Shown in pieces: positions 26,001-34,890 of a DNA stretch of 64,000 bases. The translations under genes were made by a program, and so were the position numbers. The notes below the pieces were generated by a model. That model was not told the DNA's origin. It did no database searches and worked only from the letters and a program-made list of their open reading frames with translations. The first letter of the stretch is position 1; each line of letters starts with the position of its first letter. Origin of the DNA: Parachitinimonas caeni (GTDB lineage Bacteria; Pseudomonadota; Gammaproteobacteria; Burkholderiales; Chitinimonadaceae); contig NZ_JARRAF010000002.1 of assembly GCF_030129945.1 (NCBI RefSeq), positions 247,392 through 311,391 of the forward strand, read 5' to 3'.

Positions 26001-27700
26001 ATCCCGATACCGCCGCTGTTTCCGCCACGCCGAAATGGGCTGCCCAAGAGCTACTGAATACCAAAGGTGCCGCCTCCCGCAAGATCTACACCCAGAACGG
26101 CACTGGAGGCCGCATCGATTTCAGCTGGAGCGGACTGGATGGCAGCGCCAAGAGTTACTTCCAGAGCAAATGCAGTGCCATGTCTCAGTGCGCCACATTG
26201 ACAGGCGCTGATCAAACCAAGGTCAACAACGGCCAGGAACTGGTTGACTTCCTGCGCGGCGACAAGACCAACGAAGCCCTGTTCCGCACTCGTGATTACA
26301 TTCTGGGCGACCTGGTGAACTCCTCTCCGGTCTTTGTTGATACACCTAACCGCAACTACACCGATAGCGGCTATCTGGGCAGTGGCGGCTACAAAGAGGG
26401 GAATGCCTCGCGCAAAGGGGTGCTGTATGCCGCAGGTAACGATGGCATGTTGCATGCTTTCGATGGCTCCACGGGTGATGAGCTGTGGGCGTATGTGCCA
26501 CGCATGCTGCTCTCGGGTATGTATGTGCTGGGTGATGCCGAATATTCCACTTTGCACCGCTACTTTGTTGATGGCCAGCTGACGGCAGAAGACGTCTACG
26601 ACACCAACGACAACAAGTGGAAAACCATTCTGGTGGTTGGCTTGGGCGCTGGCGGCAAAGGTTACTTTGCGCTTGATGTTACCGATCCGGATGAACCCAA
26701 GCCGCTGTGGGAGTTCTGCAATAGTTCTTCCCTCTGCGCCAAGTCGGATAGCGATATGGGCTACGCCTTCGGCAACCCTGTCATTACCAAACGGCCTACC
26801 GACGGCAAGTGGGTCACTTATGTCACCTCGGGCTATGCACAAGGCACTACTCAGGCTGGTCGGCTCTACATGCTGGATGCCATCAAGGGGGATGTACTGA
26901 ATGAAACCGCCTCGGGGACCGATGGCCTTGGCAAGATTGCAGGCTATGTCGAGTTCTACGATCAGAACAATACCGCCAAGAAGATCTATGGCGGCGATCT
27001 GACCGGCAAGGTCTACGCTTTCGACGTAACGACTGCCACCCCAACGGTCGCCCAGATTGCCACCTTGTCGAGCAGCGGTATTGCACAACCGGTAACCACT
27101 ACGCCGATCGTTACCACCTGCTTGGGTAAGCGCCTGGTTCTGGTCGGTACTGGCCAGTATCTCGGCGTGGGCGATGTTTCAAACACCCAGACCCAGTCGT
27201 TCTATGGCTTCCGTGACGACATCCCGGCCGCCCGGCAAACGCTGAATGGCAGCTCGTCGATGATCAAGCAGACGATCGACTTCACCAACCTGACTGTCAG
27301 CAACAACTCGGTGGACATCAACACGCACGACGGCTGGTATGTGGACTTCCAGAGCGGTACCGGGGAACGGGTGAATGTCGATCCGATTCTGGGTAGCGGC
27401 ATTACCTTCGTGCCGACCAATATCCCCACCACCACGCCGCAAGCGTGTGAATACGGTGGCAAGAGCCGTGGTTATGTCATGGATTACTGCTCGGGCAAGG
27501 GGCTGCAGCAAGGCTTTGAAGCACCTCAGCTGGTTGTGGGCGCCACCAAGGTCTACTTCTCGACCACGTCCAAGACCTCACTGGGTGTCTTGCTGACCTA
27601 CGCCACCGGCCCACTCAAGGCCATTGACCTGGGCACCGGCCTGGCAACCCCCGCAACCGGTGGCAAGCGTTCATCCTGGAGAGAGCTGGTTCCGAACTAA
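23093..27700 (+). CDS. pilY1: Type IV pilus tip adhesin / biogenesis factor PilY1
   Basis: Large secreted protein (1535 residues) that caps the pilus with the minor pilins and acts in adhesion and surface sensing. The ATG at 23093 follows GGGAGA by 7 bp and is preferred over 23078. It has a signal peptide ending in IIAA, then a von Willebrand A-type region with the MIDAS start DDSGSM near residue 60, resuming at EEMTNFANWFSYYRSR. Between these lies an insertion of two tandem repeats of about 125 residues each (24071-24447 and 24448-24810). The C-terminal half is the PilY1 beta-propeller, with GVLYAAGNDGMLHAFDG and a likely Ca-binding loop. The repeats are not part of the usual PilY1 layout. 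Confidence 0.94.
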   Translation: MLNSPHSVAPFRQKGIFLVCSFALMSQPIIAADISNVPLGTLAANTSVKPNLMFILDDSGSMGQSYTPDWVNDVYCRQAYVNPNNNWVDTSSGNNWTDPALGITLRKPTGSCLFGSPPYASPYFNSQWYNPAIVYAPPKDAAGNDYPTQNSANTTAWTQVKVDGFGKQAFYSSYDNGSYDFYNYGATTKINLTTQFPIPIFCDTRGGTGGTGTCKENISDNNNATDDYAYPDTTSVTSATIYKFLNYKGTAPYYYNITSDRYCTDDSFNSCTSSSTPTGSYTVPARYVWCKDTGLTQCRARRSDNAYNKVSFFGATIPAVTGAKGTGTLTISSAGDTTYPTKTTVTSIVINGVDILGAPVSVTAINNSTKRTNLASAIAAQINSFVSSKDYTATSSSNVVTIKGAVNGVVYNGSISVSAADVTDTTGASFGFTTSPASGGFSVLGGTSSAKGSTTFDVTKAGDASYPSITQVSSIKVNGVEILGGPVSVSGINSSTKQSSLETAIANKITSYTSSPDYTGSISSSKVKITAVANGSDKNGTVTITATDTFDSSVPISHTVTIGTTSVSGGVDDVPSASVPASRFNRVDIVSSNNSYPKAITRTDCAGATCTYAEEMTNFANWFSYYRSRLQTMKSAAGQAFSTITNAYRVGFITINVNSSAEFLGLDTFEGTQRTNWYTKFYDQTPGSSTPLREALSRVGRYFAGKTSGINAVTSGSTAIQYACQKNYALLTTDGYWNGNTSQDLSGSEIVNTDNNSAATATVTDAASGATSTIKTSSRDDGVYDGALSGSTKTLADVAQYYYLTDLIADTDPRGKNVVPLSADDPVNWQHMVTYSLGLGVDGRLKYQSDYKTSASGDFAKIRTGGTGCEWQATSSETCDWPVPAANADTAVDDLWHAAVNGRGKYFSAKSADQVVAGLKEIVASIQVVTGAASSAATSSPVITQTDNYVYVTTYRTGKWDGQISAYTINPDTAAVSATPKWAAQELLNTKGAASRKIYTQNGTGGRIDFSWSGLDGSAKSYFQSKCSAMSQCATLTGADQTKVNNGQELVDFLRGDKTNEALFRTRDYILGDLVNSSPVFVDTPNRNYTDSGYLGSGGYKEGNASRKGVLYAAGNDGMLHAFDGSTGDELWAYVPRMLLSGMYVLGDAEYSTLHRYFVDGQLTAEDVYDTNDNKWKTILVVGLGAGGKGYFALDVTDPDEPKPLWEFCNSSSLCAKSDSDMGYAFGNPVITKRPTDGKWVTYVTSGYAQGTTQAGRLYMLDAIKGDVLNETASGTDGLGKIAGYVEFYDQNNTAKKIYGGDLTGKVYAFDVTTATPTVAQIATLSSSGIAQPVTTTPIVTTCLGKRLVLVGTGQYLGVGDVSNTQTQSFYGFRDDIPAARQTLNGSSSMIKQTIDFTNLTVSNNSVDINTHDGWYVDFQSGTGERVNVDPILGSGITFVPTNIPTTTPQACEYGGKSRGYVMDYCSGKGLQQGFEAPQLVVGATKVYFSTTSKTSLGVLLTYATGPLKAIDLGTGLATPATGGKRSSWRELVPN
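24071..24810 (+). repeat. Tandem duplication of an about 125-codon domain inside pilY1
   Basis: The two translated units align throughout: TSIVINGVDILGAPVSV in the first matches SSIKVNGVEILGGPVSV in the second, and INNSTKRTNLASAI matches INSSTKQSSLETAI. They differ by many substitutions, so the duplication is not recent. Both are Ser/Thr/Val-rich and look like beta-sandwich units. They lie between the MIDAS start and the rest of the von Willebrand A region. Confidence 0.85.
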
Positions 27701-27723
27701 GCACACCCATTCTGTCTGAAACC

Positions 27724-27763
27724 AACGGCCTGCAGGGCAACCCGGCAGGCCGTTTTCTTTTTC
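27724..27763 (+). terminator. Rho-independent terminator of the pilE-pilY1 operon
   Basis: AACGGCCTGC (27724-27733) pairs with GCAGGCCGTT (27745-27754), followed by a T-rich run to 27763, 24 bp after the pilY1 stop. Confidence 0.9.
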
Positions 27764-27792
27764 TGATCCCCACCCGCAGGAGAAGGGCTTCC

Positions 27793-27827
27793 ACAAAAAA
27801 TAAAAGCGCGCCGAAGCCTCGGCGCGC
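27793..27827 (-). terminator. Rho-independent terminator of the small secreted-protein gene
   Basis: GCGCGCCGA (27806-27814) pairs with TCGGCGCGC (27819-27827). On the minus strand the stem is followed by TTTTATTTTTT. It serves the gene at 27853-28248. Confidence 0.9.
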
Positions 27828-27852
27828 ATTCAGCAAACACATCAAGCAGATA

Positions 27853-28248
27853 TTAAACGGCGTAAGGCACGTACAAAATGGTGCTCACGTTACCGGTATC
27901 GGTAAATATCCAGTACTGAACAGCCCCTTCGAGCCCTTTCCCGGTGCAGGAATAGGTGTACGCCGTGCCACCAGCCCGCGAGCATCCATACTGGATGAAG
28001 GCGTTATTCAGGACATCCCCGGTCCAGGTGGACCCCAGCGAAGAAGGCTGAGTGCAGGTCATCCCACCGGGATACGCCTGCTTGGTACAAACGATCAGCA
28101 AGGTAGGGTTATCTGCAAACTGATTTCCCTGCACCTGCACAGGTGCCTGGTCTTTGGCAGCTGGGGCCATTGCAGTCTCGGCAGCCAGCACAGGGCCGCC
28201 AACCAAAGACACGGCACTCACAAGCATTGCCAGTTTATTCAAGGACAT
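27853..28248 (-). CDS. Small secreted Cys-containing protein, unknown function
   Basis: A 131-residue protein that I do not recognise. It has a clear signal peptide (hydrophobic core LAMLVSAVSLVGG, cleavage after VLA near residue 22). The mature part has four Cys (IVCTK, MTCTQ, YGCSR, YSCTG), which could form two disulfides, and a hydrophobic C-terminus (ILYVPYAV). The start has GGAGG 5 bp upstream. It has its own terminator and is convergent with pilY1. Confidence 0.75.
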   Translation of the reverse strand: MSLNKLAMLVSAVSLVGGPVLAAETAMAPAAKDQAPVQVQGNQFADNPTLLIVCTKQAYPGGMTCTQPSSLGSTWTGDVLNNAFIQYGCSRAGGTAYTYSCTGKGLEGAVQYWIFTDTGNVSTILYVPYAV

Positions 28249-28380
28249 GATTGCCTCCGATCCATCTCATCATTGAAAATCGGGACAACAGCCAAGGCAC
28301 TACCACGCCACCGCCCCGCCACACCACTACATTTCGGCATAGAGAGCAGGAGTGGCTTTGTCAATGAGGACTCTCCGACC

Positions 28381-28908
28381 ATGCAGCCCGATTTGTTATA
28401 CCGCCCCGACTTCCTCACAGACTCGGGCAGTCTGCTGGCCACATTGCAAGCCAGCGTAATCTGGGACGAACGCCTGCGAGCCAGAAAGACCGCCAGTTTT
28501 GGTGAAGCCTACGACTACTCGCAAATTCGGTATGAATGGCAGGCGATGCCGGAAATTCTGGCTCAAATTGCCCAGGCTATGGCACCCATCATCGGGTTTG
28601 TCCCAAACAATTGCCTGATTAATTACTACCCGGATGGCGAATCTTCTATGGGTTTTCACTCGGATGCCCTTGACCAGCTGGCGCCAGACACAGGAGTCGC
28701 CATCCTTTCATTGGGAGCCAGCCGGCAACTAGTCTTTCGGGCCAAGCGAAACAAATCGGTGGAGTATAGTTACCCCCTGCAAGCGGGCAGTCTGCTTTAT
28801 ATGCCCCCAGCCATCCAGACAGAATGGCTGCATGCCATTCCCAAACAGCCAGGGGCCGGAGCCCGAATCAGCCTGAGTTTCAGGAAGATTGCAGGCCCCG
28901 GCATTTAA
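28381..28908 (+). CDS. AlkB-like 2-oxoglutarate/Fe(II)-dependent dioxygenase
   Basis: Homologue of the AlkB DNA/RNA demethylases that remove methyl adducts from bases. The 175-residue product contains the Fe ligands HSD in GFHSDALDQL and the distal His in EWLHAIP, the substrate-side NYYPDGESSMG, the beta-strand ILSLGASRQLVF, and the 2-oxoglutarate-binding Arg in ARISLSFR. The ATG at 28381 is preferred over 28273 because the domain starts there and GAGGA lies upstream. It is shorter than E. coli AlkB, as in the ALKBH2/3-like group. Confidence 0.88.
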   Translation: MQPDLLYRPDFLTDSGSLLATLQASVIWDERLRARKTASFGEAYDYSQIRYEWQAMPEILAQIAQAMAPIIGFVPNNCLINYYPDGESSMGFHSDALDQLAPDTGVAILSLGASRQLVFRAKRNKSVEYSYPLQAGSLLYMPPAIQTEWLHAIPKQPGAGARISLSFRKIAGPGI

Positions 28909-28940
28909 GTTGCCCTGATCAGGGGCTGCGCTGAAAAAGA

Positions 28941-29681
28941 TCAGCACAAAAGACCGTACAGATCGTTTTCAATGTCAGACGTCGTTGCATTCAATGAGTA
29001 CATGCGCGACACACAGGTATCTGAACGTCCCACTCGATCGAGTTCGATCAACACCCCCAGCGCATCCGCCCGCAAGACAAACGTGATTTCGACTTCATTC
29101 AGGCGCAAACGGCGAGTGCCACTGGCACGATATTCGATCTCCTGATAGCAGCCCAGGCTGGATGCAAAGCCGTTACCACGAGCCTGACCCGCTTCCAGAT
29201 CGGCATGCTTGATCACGAACCCCAGGTTTTCCATGGCACGAAGTACATTGGCCTGAGCCGGTACCGGCTCAATCCGCAGATAGTCGCGATCGTTGGCATC
29301 GACCCCATAGTCGATTTCAAGCTCTGTCCCCAGCCAGACTGGCACTACGCGAGGATTGCCCGGCAGCATGGTGATGGGCGTTTCCAACGGCAGCTGCATG
29401 CTGAATGGCAAGGTCAGTTGCTGATCTGGTTTGAGCAAGCTCTTTTCATGTTGCTGCCAACGTGCCAACACGCGGTTTTCACTCCGGCTACCGCTGTCGC
29501 TTTCAATTTCCACCTGCGTCAGCAGACAAACCTTCAAGCCTGCGATGTCCTGCTCGGCCGAACCACCACGAATCAGGATTTTCCCGGTCAGCAGTTCGCC
29601 AGGCCGGTACTGACTTTTATCCAGCTGGGCATCCACCTTGGCGCCGCCAAAGCCAGCTGCAGCAAACAATTTCTGAAACAT
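28941..29681 (-). CDS. Sporulation-control Spo0M family protein (arrestin-like fold)
   Basis: The 246-residue product matches the Spo0M family: KVDAQLDKSQYRPGELLTGKILIRGG at the N-terminus, then LTLPFSMQLPLETPIT and a variable C-terminal half. Spo0M-like proteins have an arrestin-like beta-sandwich and are widespread in non-sporulating bacteria, where their role is unknown. The ATG at 29681 follows GGAGAGAAG and opens with MFQKLF; the upstream ATG at 29708 lacks support. It diverges from the Fur-controlled receptor gene. Confidence 0.85.
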   Translation of the reverse strand: MFQKLFAAAGFGGAKVDAQLDKSQYRPGELLTGKILIRGGSAEQDIAGLKVCLLTQVEIESDSGSRSENRVLARWQQHEKSLLKPDQQLTLPFSMQLPLETPITMLPGNPRVVPVWLGTELEIDYGVDANDRDYLRIEPVPAQANVLRAMENLGFVIKHADLEAGQARGNGFASSLGCYQEIEYRASGTRRLRLNEVEITFVLRADALGVLIELDRVGRSDTCVSRMYSLNATTSDIENDLYGLLC

Positions 29682-30021
29682 AGCTCTTCTCTCCAGGGAA
29701 GCGCACATCGCGCAAAGCCGCTCAGTTTACCGAAAGCGTCTGGCTTATTGCCGGCACAAAATCGGGAATTACTACCATCCTGCACTCCAAGTGAGAATGA
29801 TAATGATAACAATAATGATTCCTAATACCATATAATGCGCGCCTGCCCGGCTTCGTCCGTTTGACCGACAAAGACCGCCCATCAAGGCAGGCACTTGGCA
29901 CGGCCTGCTGCATCAAGGCCTACGGCAGGGGGTGGCACTCTCTGCGCACGGACTACCAACAACAGATATTCAGCGCTAGCCCGCACATTGGGCTTCGACT
30001 GGCACTACTTGGGGATGCTTC
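29682..30021. promoter_or_regulatory. Divergent intergenic region with Fur box at 29794-29820
   Basis: Bases 29794-29820 read GAATGATAATGATAACAATAATGATT, with overlapping copies of the Fur hexamer GATAAT/ATTATC, the best iron box in the window. It lies about 200 bp before the receptor start. The stretch between box and start has no recognisable gene; a short open frame at 29861-30097 is not convincing. Iron repression of the receptor-piuC-tonB-exbB-exbD operon is the likely function. Confidence 0.75.
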
Positions 30022-32238
30022 ATGTCATCGACACTCAAACCAATACCATCCAACGCTTCCCTTACCGACTCCGGGCGCCCGCGTCAGCCTCTGCTGACTC
30101 TGGGGGCGATGATGCTGGCCGGCGTGGCCTTCAATGCCCAGGCTGAAACCACACCCGCCAAGTCGGAGAAGACGCTGCCAACAGTGACCGTCAGCGGCAA
30201 TAAAGAGGTTCAACCTGATGGCTATCGCGCCAGTAAGACTCGCGTCGGCAAAGTCCAGCAAGACCCGCATGAGATTCCGCAAGCCGTCACCACCGTTACC
30301 AACACGCTGATGGAAGAGCAGCAGGTCGGCTCGCTGCGCGAGGCCCTGCGTAATGTATCGGGCCTGACCTTCAACGCCGCCGAAGGCGGTCGCTCGGGCG
30401 ACAACATGATGCTGCGCGGTTTCTATACCTTTGGGGATATGTACCTGGACGGCATTCGCGACACCGCGCAATACAATCGGGAAACATTCAATCTGGAGCA
30501 GATTGACGTCCTGCGCGGATCGGCGGCCATGCTGTTTGGTCGTGGTCAGGCCGGTGGGGTGATCAATCAGGTCAGCAAGACCCCTTTGCGGCTCGACCGC
30601 AATAAAGTCACTGCCAGCCTCGGCAACCATGATTACCGCGAAGTCACTGGCGATTTCAACAAGCGCATCAACGACACCACGGCGATCCGGCTGAATGTGA
30701 TGAACCGCGATGAAGGCAGCAAGCGCGCCAACCCAACCAGCGGCACCGAACCGGAACTGCACCGTAGCGGCATCGCTGCCAGTGTCGGCTTTGGCTTGAG
30801 CACAGCAGACGAAATCATCGCCAGCCATGTTTACACCAAGACCCGTGATATTGCCGACTACGGCGTGTCGTTTGACAGCACCATCCACCGCGTCAATACC
30901 AAGTTCCCGGCCGAGTATTTCTGGGGCATTGATCGCAACTTTGACGACAGCGACACCCATATCAGCTCGGTGGTGTACAGCCACACCTTCCAGTCGGGTG
31001 CCGAGCTGCGCACCCAGCTGCGCCACGCCGACTACAAGCGCCAATACTGGGCCAAAACCCCCAACGCGACCCTGGCGCCCAGCCCCATCGGCGCAACCGG
31101 CGGCAACCAGACGCGCAAGAGCCGCTATGAAACCGTCACCCTGCAGTCTGACCTGACCGCGCAATTGACCGCACTGGGCATGAAACACGAGCTGTTGGCC
31201 GGCTTTGAATATCTGAATGAAGATGGCTACCGCCGTGGCCTGCTGAACGTCGGCACGGCCAGTGCGCCGCAGTACTACCCTGACGTGGAAAACACCGCCA
31301 CCCCGGCCGCCACGTTCAAAGGTGACAGCTACGCCCTGTATGCGCAGGACTCGATCGAGTTTGTCCCACAGTGGAAACTGCTGATTGGTGCGCGCCGTGA
31401 CCAGCTGAAGGCGGATTACTCCAGCACCACCTCACCAAAACTGAGCTTTGGCGAGTGGAGTGTGCGTACAGGTTTGTCCTGGCAGCCCGCAGAGGAAAGT
31501 CATTACTACCTGAGCCTGAGCGATTCGTTCAGCCCCACGGCTGACCTCTATCAACTGTCGGGTGGTGCCTATGATCCAGAACGCAGCCAGGTGATCGAAC
31601 TGGGTGCCAAGTGGTTGTTCATGCATGGAGATCTGGCGTTGCGCACGGCCCTCTACCGGGCCAACAAAGAGTGGGAACGCAACACCGATCTGGAATCGAC
31701 CGCTTCCATCCTGACCCGCAAGCGCCGCACCGACGGCATCGAGTTTGAGCTGGCTGGCCGTATTACCCCGCAATGGGAAGTGTTCTCGGGTCTGGCTTTG
31801 ATGAACGCCAAGATTCTGGAGGTGGCTGAAAACCGCAACGCTACCACCGGTGTCATCACCAAAGCCGACGCCCGCCTGCAGGGCCAGCGCGCCCGCAACA
31901 CGCCGGATTACACCTTCAATCTGTGGACGACCTACAAGCTGACCGACAACTGGAAGGTGGGTGGCGGCGTGGAAGCCAAGGGCAAACGCTACGTTTACAG
32001 CCCCTCGACAGCCGATGCGTCATCCCTGTTCACCAACGGCGAATTCAACCCCAACACCGCGCCGGCTTATGAGCGCTGGGATGCGATGGTGAGCTACGAA
32101 GCCAAGAGCTGGACGGCCCGCCTGAACGTGCGCAACCTGGCTGACAAGGTTTATTACGACGCGCTGTACGACAACGGCGGCTTTGCCGTACCGGGGACTC
32201 GCCGTGCCTATATTCTGACCGGCGAATTCAAGTTCTAA
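30022..32238 (+). CDS. fiu: TonB-dependent catecholate-type siderophore receptor (Fiu/PiuA-like)
   Basis: Outer-membrane receptor for ferric siderophores. The 738-residue product has a long signal region ending in NAQA at about residue 41, a TonB-box-like TLPTVTVSGN, and a plug domain with EIPQAVTTV, MLRGFYTFGDMYLDGIRD, and IDVLRGSAAMLFGRGQAGGVIN. The barrel closes with AYILTGEFKF. Plug sequence and the adjacent PiuC gene point to the Fiu/PiuA group, which takes up catecholates and related monomers. The exact ligand is not predictable. The Fur box upstream fits iron regulation. Confidence 0.88.
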   Translation: MSSTLKPIPSNASLTDSGRPRQPLLTLGAMMLAGVAFNAQAETTPAKSEKTLPTVTVSGNKEVQPDGYRASKTRVGKVQQDPHEIPQAVTTVTNTLMEEQQVGSLREALRNVSGLTFNAAEGGRSGDNMMLRGFYTFGDMYLDGIRDTAQYNRETFNLEQIDVLRGSAAMLFGRGQAGGVINQVSKTPLRLDRNKVTASLGNHDYREVTGDFNKRINDTTAIRLNVMNRDEGSKRANPTSGTEPELHRSGIAASVGFGLSTADEIIASHVYTKTRDIADYGVSFDSTIHRVNTKFPAEYFWGIDRNFDDSDTHISSVVYSHTFQSGAELRTQLRHADYKRQYWAKTPNATLAPSPIGATGGNQTRKSRYETVTLQSDLTAQLTALGMKHELLAGFEYLNEDGYRRGLLNVGTASAPQYYPDVENTATPAATFKGDSYALYAQDSIEFVPQWKLLIGARRDQLKADYSSTTSPKLSFGEWSVRTGLSWQPAEESHYYLSLSDSFSPTADLYQLSGGAYDPERSQVIELGAKWLFMHGDLALRTALYRANKEWERNTDLESTASILTRKRRTDGIEFELAGRITPQWEVFSGLALMNAKILEVAENRNATTGVITKADARLQGQRARNTPDYTFNLWTTYKLTDNWKVGGGVEAKGKRYVYSPSTADASSLFTNGEFNPNTAPAYERWDAMVSYEAKSWTARLNVRNLADKVYYDALYDNGGFAVPGTRRAYILTGEFKF

Positions 32239-32247
32239 GCCTGAAAC

Positions 32248-32297
32248 GGGACCTCGACAGGATGGGAAGCCTCTGCTTCCCGTCCTGCTGAGGTCCC
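32248..32297 (+). other. Large stem-loop between the receptor gene and piuC
   Basis: Arms 32248-32270 and 32275-32297 pair over 23 positions with one two-base mismatch and one G-U pair around a CTCT loop. No T-run follows, so it is not a standard terminator. It could set the ratio of receptor to downstream TonB/ExbBD by stabilising the 3' end of the receptor message or causing partial termination. Confidence 0.7.
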
Positions 32298-32353
32298 TGA
32301 GCCCCCTTCCCGCTTCTAGCCAGCCAAATCTGAACCCAAGCGAGTAGCCAGCC

Positions 32354-33037
32354 ATGATGCATCACCTCCCCGCCGTTCTTTCCGCCAGCCAGTTGGCGCA
32401 GTGCCGCGAATTGCTGGGCGCTGCCGACTGGGCCGATGGCAAAGTCACCGCTGGTAGTCAGGCCGCCCAGGTCAAGAACAATCGCCAATTGCCGGAGGAC
32501 AGCCCCGCAGCGCAAGCCCTGCGTGGCATCGTGCTGGAGGCACTGAGCCAAAGCGCCTTGTTTTTCACCGCTACCCTGCCCAAGCGCATCTATCCCCCGC
32601 TGTTCAACCGCTATGGCGACGAGGCCAATTCATTCGGCAACCATGTCGATAACGCGGTGCGGACCCATCCAGCCACCGCGCGGCATGTACGCACCGATCT
32701 GTCGTTTACGCTGTTTCTGAACGAACCGCATGAATACGACGGCGGCGAGTTGGTCATTGAAGATGGCTTTGGTGGTCGTGCCGTCAAACTGGCCGCAGGC
32801 GATCTGATTCTTTACCCCTCGTATAGCGTGCATCGGGTGGAGCCCGTTACCCGCGGTCAGCGCCTCGCCTGTTTCTCCTGGCTGGAAAGTATGGTGCGTG
32901 AGCCGCAGCAACGGGATCTGCTGTTCGAACTCGATATGTCGATTCTCGACCTGCGCCAGCAGCATGGGGATGATGCGACAGCGGTGCGACTCACCAACTG
33001 CTATCACAACCTGCTGCGGATGTGGGCGCAACCATGA
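32354..33037 (+). CDS. piuC: PKHD-type Fe(II)/2-oxoglutarate hydroxylase PiuC/YbiX
   Basis: The 227-residue product has the family length and motifs: a double-stranded beta-helix with Fe ligands in FGNHVDNA (HxD) and in [10 protein letters not shown], and a 2-oxoglutarate Arg in [11 protein letters not shown]. PiuC/YbiX proteins are regularly encoded beside Fiu/PiuA-type receptors and are iron-regulated; their substrate is not settled. Here the gene lies between the receptor and tonB. Its TGA overlaps the tonB ATG by 4 bp. Confidence 0.92.
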   Translation: MMHHLPAVLSASQLAQCRELLGAADWADGKVTAGSQAAQVKNNRQLPEDSPAAQALRGIVLEALSQSALFFTATLPKRIYPPLFNRYGDEANSFGNHVDNAVRTHPATARHVRTDLSFTLFLNEPHEYDGGELVIEDGFGGRAVKLAAGDLILYPSYSVHRVEPVTRGQRLACFSWLESMVREPQQRDLLFELDMSILDLRQQHGDDATAVRLTNCYHNLLRMWAQP

Positions 33038-33750
33038 GCCCTACCAGCCCCAAGGCGCTCACGCTGCCGGCACTGGATGCCAGCCATGACATCGTGCCCG
33101 CCAGCCCTCGTGGCAAGCTATTGCTACTGGTGGTGGGCCTGCATGTCGGCATGTTGGCCTGGGCGTTCAGCCGGCCAGCCACGCCGCCACCGGTCACTCC
33201 ACCCACGGTGATTGGTGTGCTATTACCCGAGTCGCCCCCGGCACCGGTTGAGCCGCCCAAGCCGCTCCCGGCTGCCCCGGAAGTACACAAGGCGCCGGTG
33301 CCCAAACCGGTTGCTGCGCTCCCTTTGCCGAAAGCCGCCCCATCGGAGCGGGCCGTCACCGCCCCGCCCGAAACCGCCGCACCGGGCAAGCCGGAAGCAC
33401 CGGCAGCCAGCCCCGCCTCTGCACCGACACCCCCGGCACCCGCAGCCCCTCCCGTACCAGCACCGGTCACCCCACCCCGCACCGATGCCGCTCACCTCAA
33501 CAACCCGGCCCCAGCCTACCCGCCGGCCTCCCGCAAACTGGGCGAACAGGGTCGTGTCCTGCTGGACGTCTACATCCTGCCGAATGGCGCGGTGGGGGAG
33601 ATCAAGCTCAAGCAGAGCAGCGGCCATGCCCGGCTGGACGAGGCAGCGCTCAATGCCGTGCGGCGCTGGCGCTATCTGCCTGCCAAGCGGGGCGATGAGC
33701 CGATCCCGTTCTGGTACGTACAACCGATTGAATTTTCGCTGACTGACTGA
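33034..33750 (+). CDS. tonB: TonB energy transducer of the siderophore operon
   Basis: The 238-residue product has an N-terminal membrane anchor at about residues 28-46, a very Pro/Ala-rich linker at about 50-150 with PKP repeats, and a TonB C-terminal domain with [18 protein letters not shown] and [13 protein letters not shown]. The ATG at 33034 overlaps the piuC stop; a GTG at 33022 is an alternative. Unlike the tonB of the haem operon, it is followed by its own exbB and exbD. Confidence 0.93.
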   Translation: MSPTSPKALTLPALDASHDIVPASPRGKLLLLVVGLHVGMLAWAFSRPATPPPVTPPTVIGVLLPESPPAPVEPPKPLPAAPEVHKAPVPKPVAALPLPKAAPSERAVTAPPETAAPGKPEAPAASPASAPTPPAPAAPPVPAPVTPPRTDAAHLNNPAPAYPPASRKLGEQGRVLLDVYILPNGAVGEIKLKQSSGHARLDEAALNAVRRWRYLPAKRGDEPIPFWYVQPIEFSLTD

Positions 33751-33768
33751 ACACAGGAGATACCCAAG

Positions 33769-34470
33769 ATGGACAACACCCCTTACGGTCTGATGGCCCT
33801 CTGGAGCCAGGGCGATCTGGTGATCAAAAGCGTGGCCGTACTGCTGGCCCTGATGTCGCTGGCTTCCTGGTATGTGATGCTGACGCACGCCTGGCGCGCC
33901 ATGAAATTGCGTCGCGCCGCCCGCAATATGTCGGGCTTCTGGCACGCCCGCAGCTTTGCGGAAGGGATGGCTCTGCTGGAAGCCGATGGTGGTCGCAACC
34001 CCTTCCGCTACGTGGCACTGGAGGGCAAGGCCGCCGTCGAGCACCACACTCACAACAAGGAAGATCTGCATGGTCAGATCAGCCTGACCGAATGGCTGAC
34101 CGAAAGCCTGCGCGGCGCCATCGACGACAGCGCCGAGAAAATGCAGGGCGGGCTGTCGATTCTGGCCTCGGTGGGCTCAACGGCGCCGTTTGTTGGTCTG
34201 TTTGGTACGGTATGGGGGATTTATCACGCGCTGGTCGGCATCAGCACCTCGGGCATGGCCAGCATCGACAAAGTTGCCGGGCCGGTAGGCGAAGCCCTGA
34301 TCATGACCGCTTTCGGTCTGGCGGTGGCGATCCCGGCGGTGCTGGGTTACAACGCACTGGTGCGCAGCAACAAGGGCATTATCAGCAAGCTGCATCGCTT
34401 CGCCCGACAGCTGCATGCCTACTTCCTCACCGGCTCGCCCGTCGCCAAGTCTGTTGCAGAGGTACGTTGA
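33769..34470 (+). CDS. exbB: ExbB proton-channel component
   Basis: Inner-membrane subunit that forms the pentameric motor with ExbD to energise TonB. The 233-residue product has three membrane helices: near the N-terminus (VIKSVAVLLALMSLASWYV), the LASVGSTAPFVGLFGTVWGI segment, and ALIMTAFGLAVAIPAVLGYN. These are the family signatures. The start has AGGAG 10 bp upstream. It ends 1 bp before exbD. Confidence 0.96.
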   Translation: MDNTPYGLMALWSQGDLVIKSVAVLLALMSLASWYVMLTHAWRAMKLRRAARNMSGFWHARSFAEGMALLEADGGRNPFRYVALEGKAAVEHHTHNKEDLHGQISLTEWLTESLRGAIDDSAEKMQGGLSILASVGSTAPFVGLFGTVWGIYHALVGISTSGMASIDKVAGPVGEALIMTAFGLAVAIPAVLGYNALVRSNKGIISKLHRFARQLHAYFLTGSPVAKSVAEVR

Positions 34471-34471
34471 T

Positions 34472-34885
34472 ATGGCTTTCGGCAACGGACTTGAAGACGG
34501 CGATGAAGTCATGAGCGAAATCAACATGACGCCGCTGGTCGACGTCATGCTGGTTCTGCTGATCATCTTCATCATCACGGTGCCGGTGCTGACGCACTCG
34601 GTCAAACTCGACCTGCCACGGGCACAGAACCAGCCCAATGTGGTCAAGCCGGAAACCATCACGCTCTCCGTCACGGTCGACGGCACGGTCCACTGGAACG
34701 ATACGGTCGTTGACGCCGCCACCCTCGATCAACGCCTGCGCGCCGCCGCCAGCCAGCAACCTCAGCCGGAAATCCATATCCGGGGCGATCGCAAGGTCAA
34801 TTACGAGCATGTCGTCAAAACCATGGCGGCCGTACAACGGGCGGGCATTCTCAAGTTGGGGTTTGTGACGGAGCCGGGTGGGTAG
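34472..34885 (+). CDS. exbD: ExbD proton-channel component
   Basis: The 137-residue product has the usual layout: a short cytoplasmic tail with the SEINMTPLVDVMLVLLIIF helix, including the proton-path Asp in LVDVM, and a periplasmic domain with IHIRGDRKVNYEHV. The ATG at 34472 directly follows exbB; the reading frame extends further upstream but overlaps exbB. It converges with the AAA ATPase gene with 5 bp between stop codons. Confidence 0.95.
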   Translation: MAFGNGLEDGDEVMSEINMTPLVDVMLVLLIIFIITVPVLTHSVKLDLPRAQNQPNVVKPETITLSVTVDGTVHWNDTVVDAATLDQRLRAAASQQPQPEIHIRGDRKVNYEHVVKTMAAVQRAGILKLGFVTEPGG

Positions 34886-34890
34886 CGCGA

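Noticed and set aside
29861..30097. Open frame in the leader of the siderophore receptor gene
   Set aside because: Begins at a weak start, overlaps the receptor gene in another phase, and its product has no plausible features.
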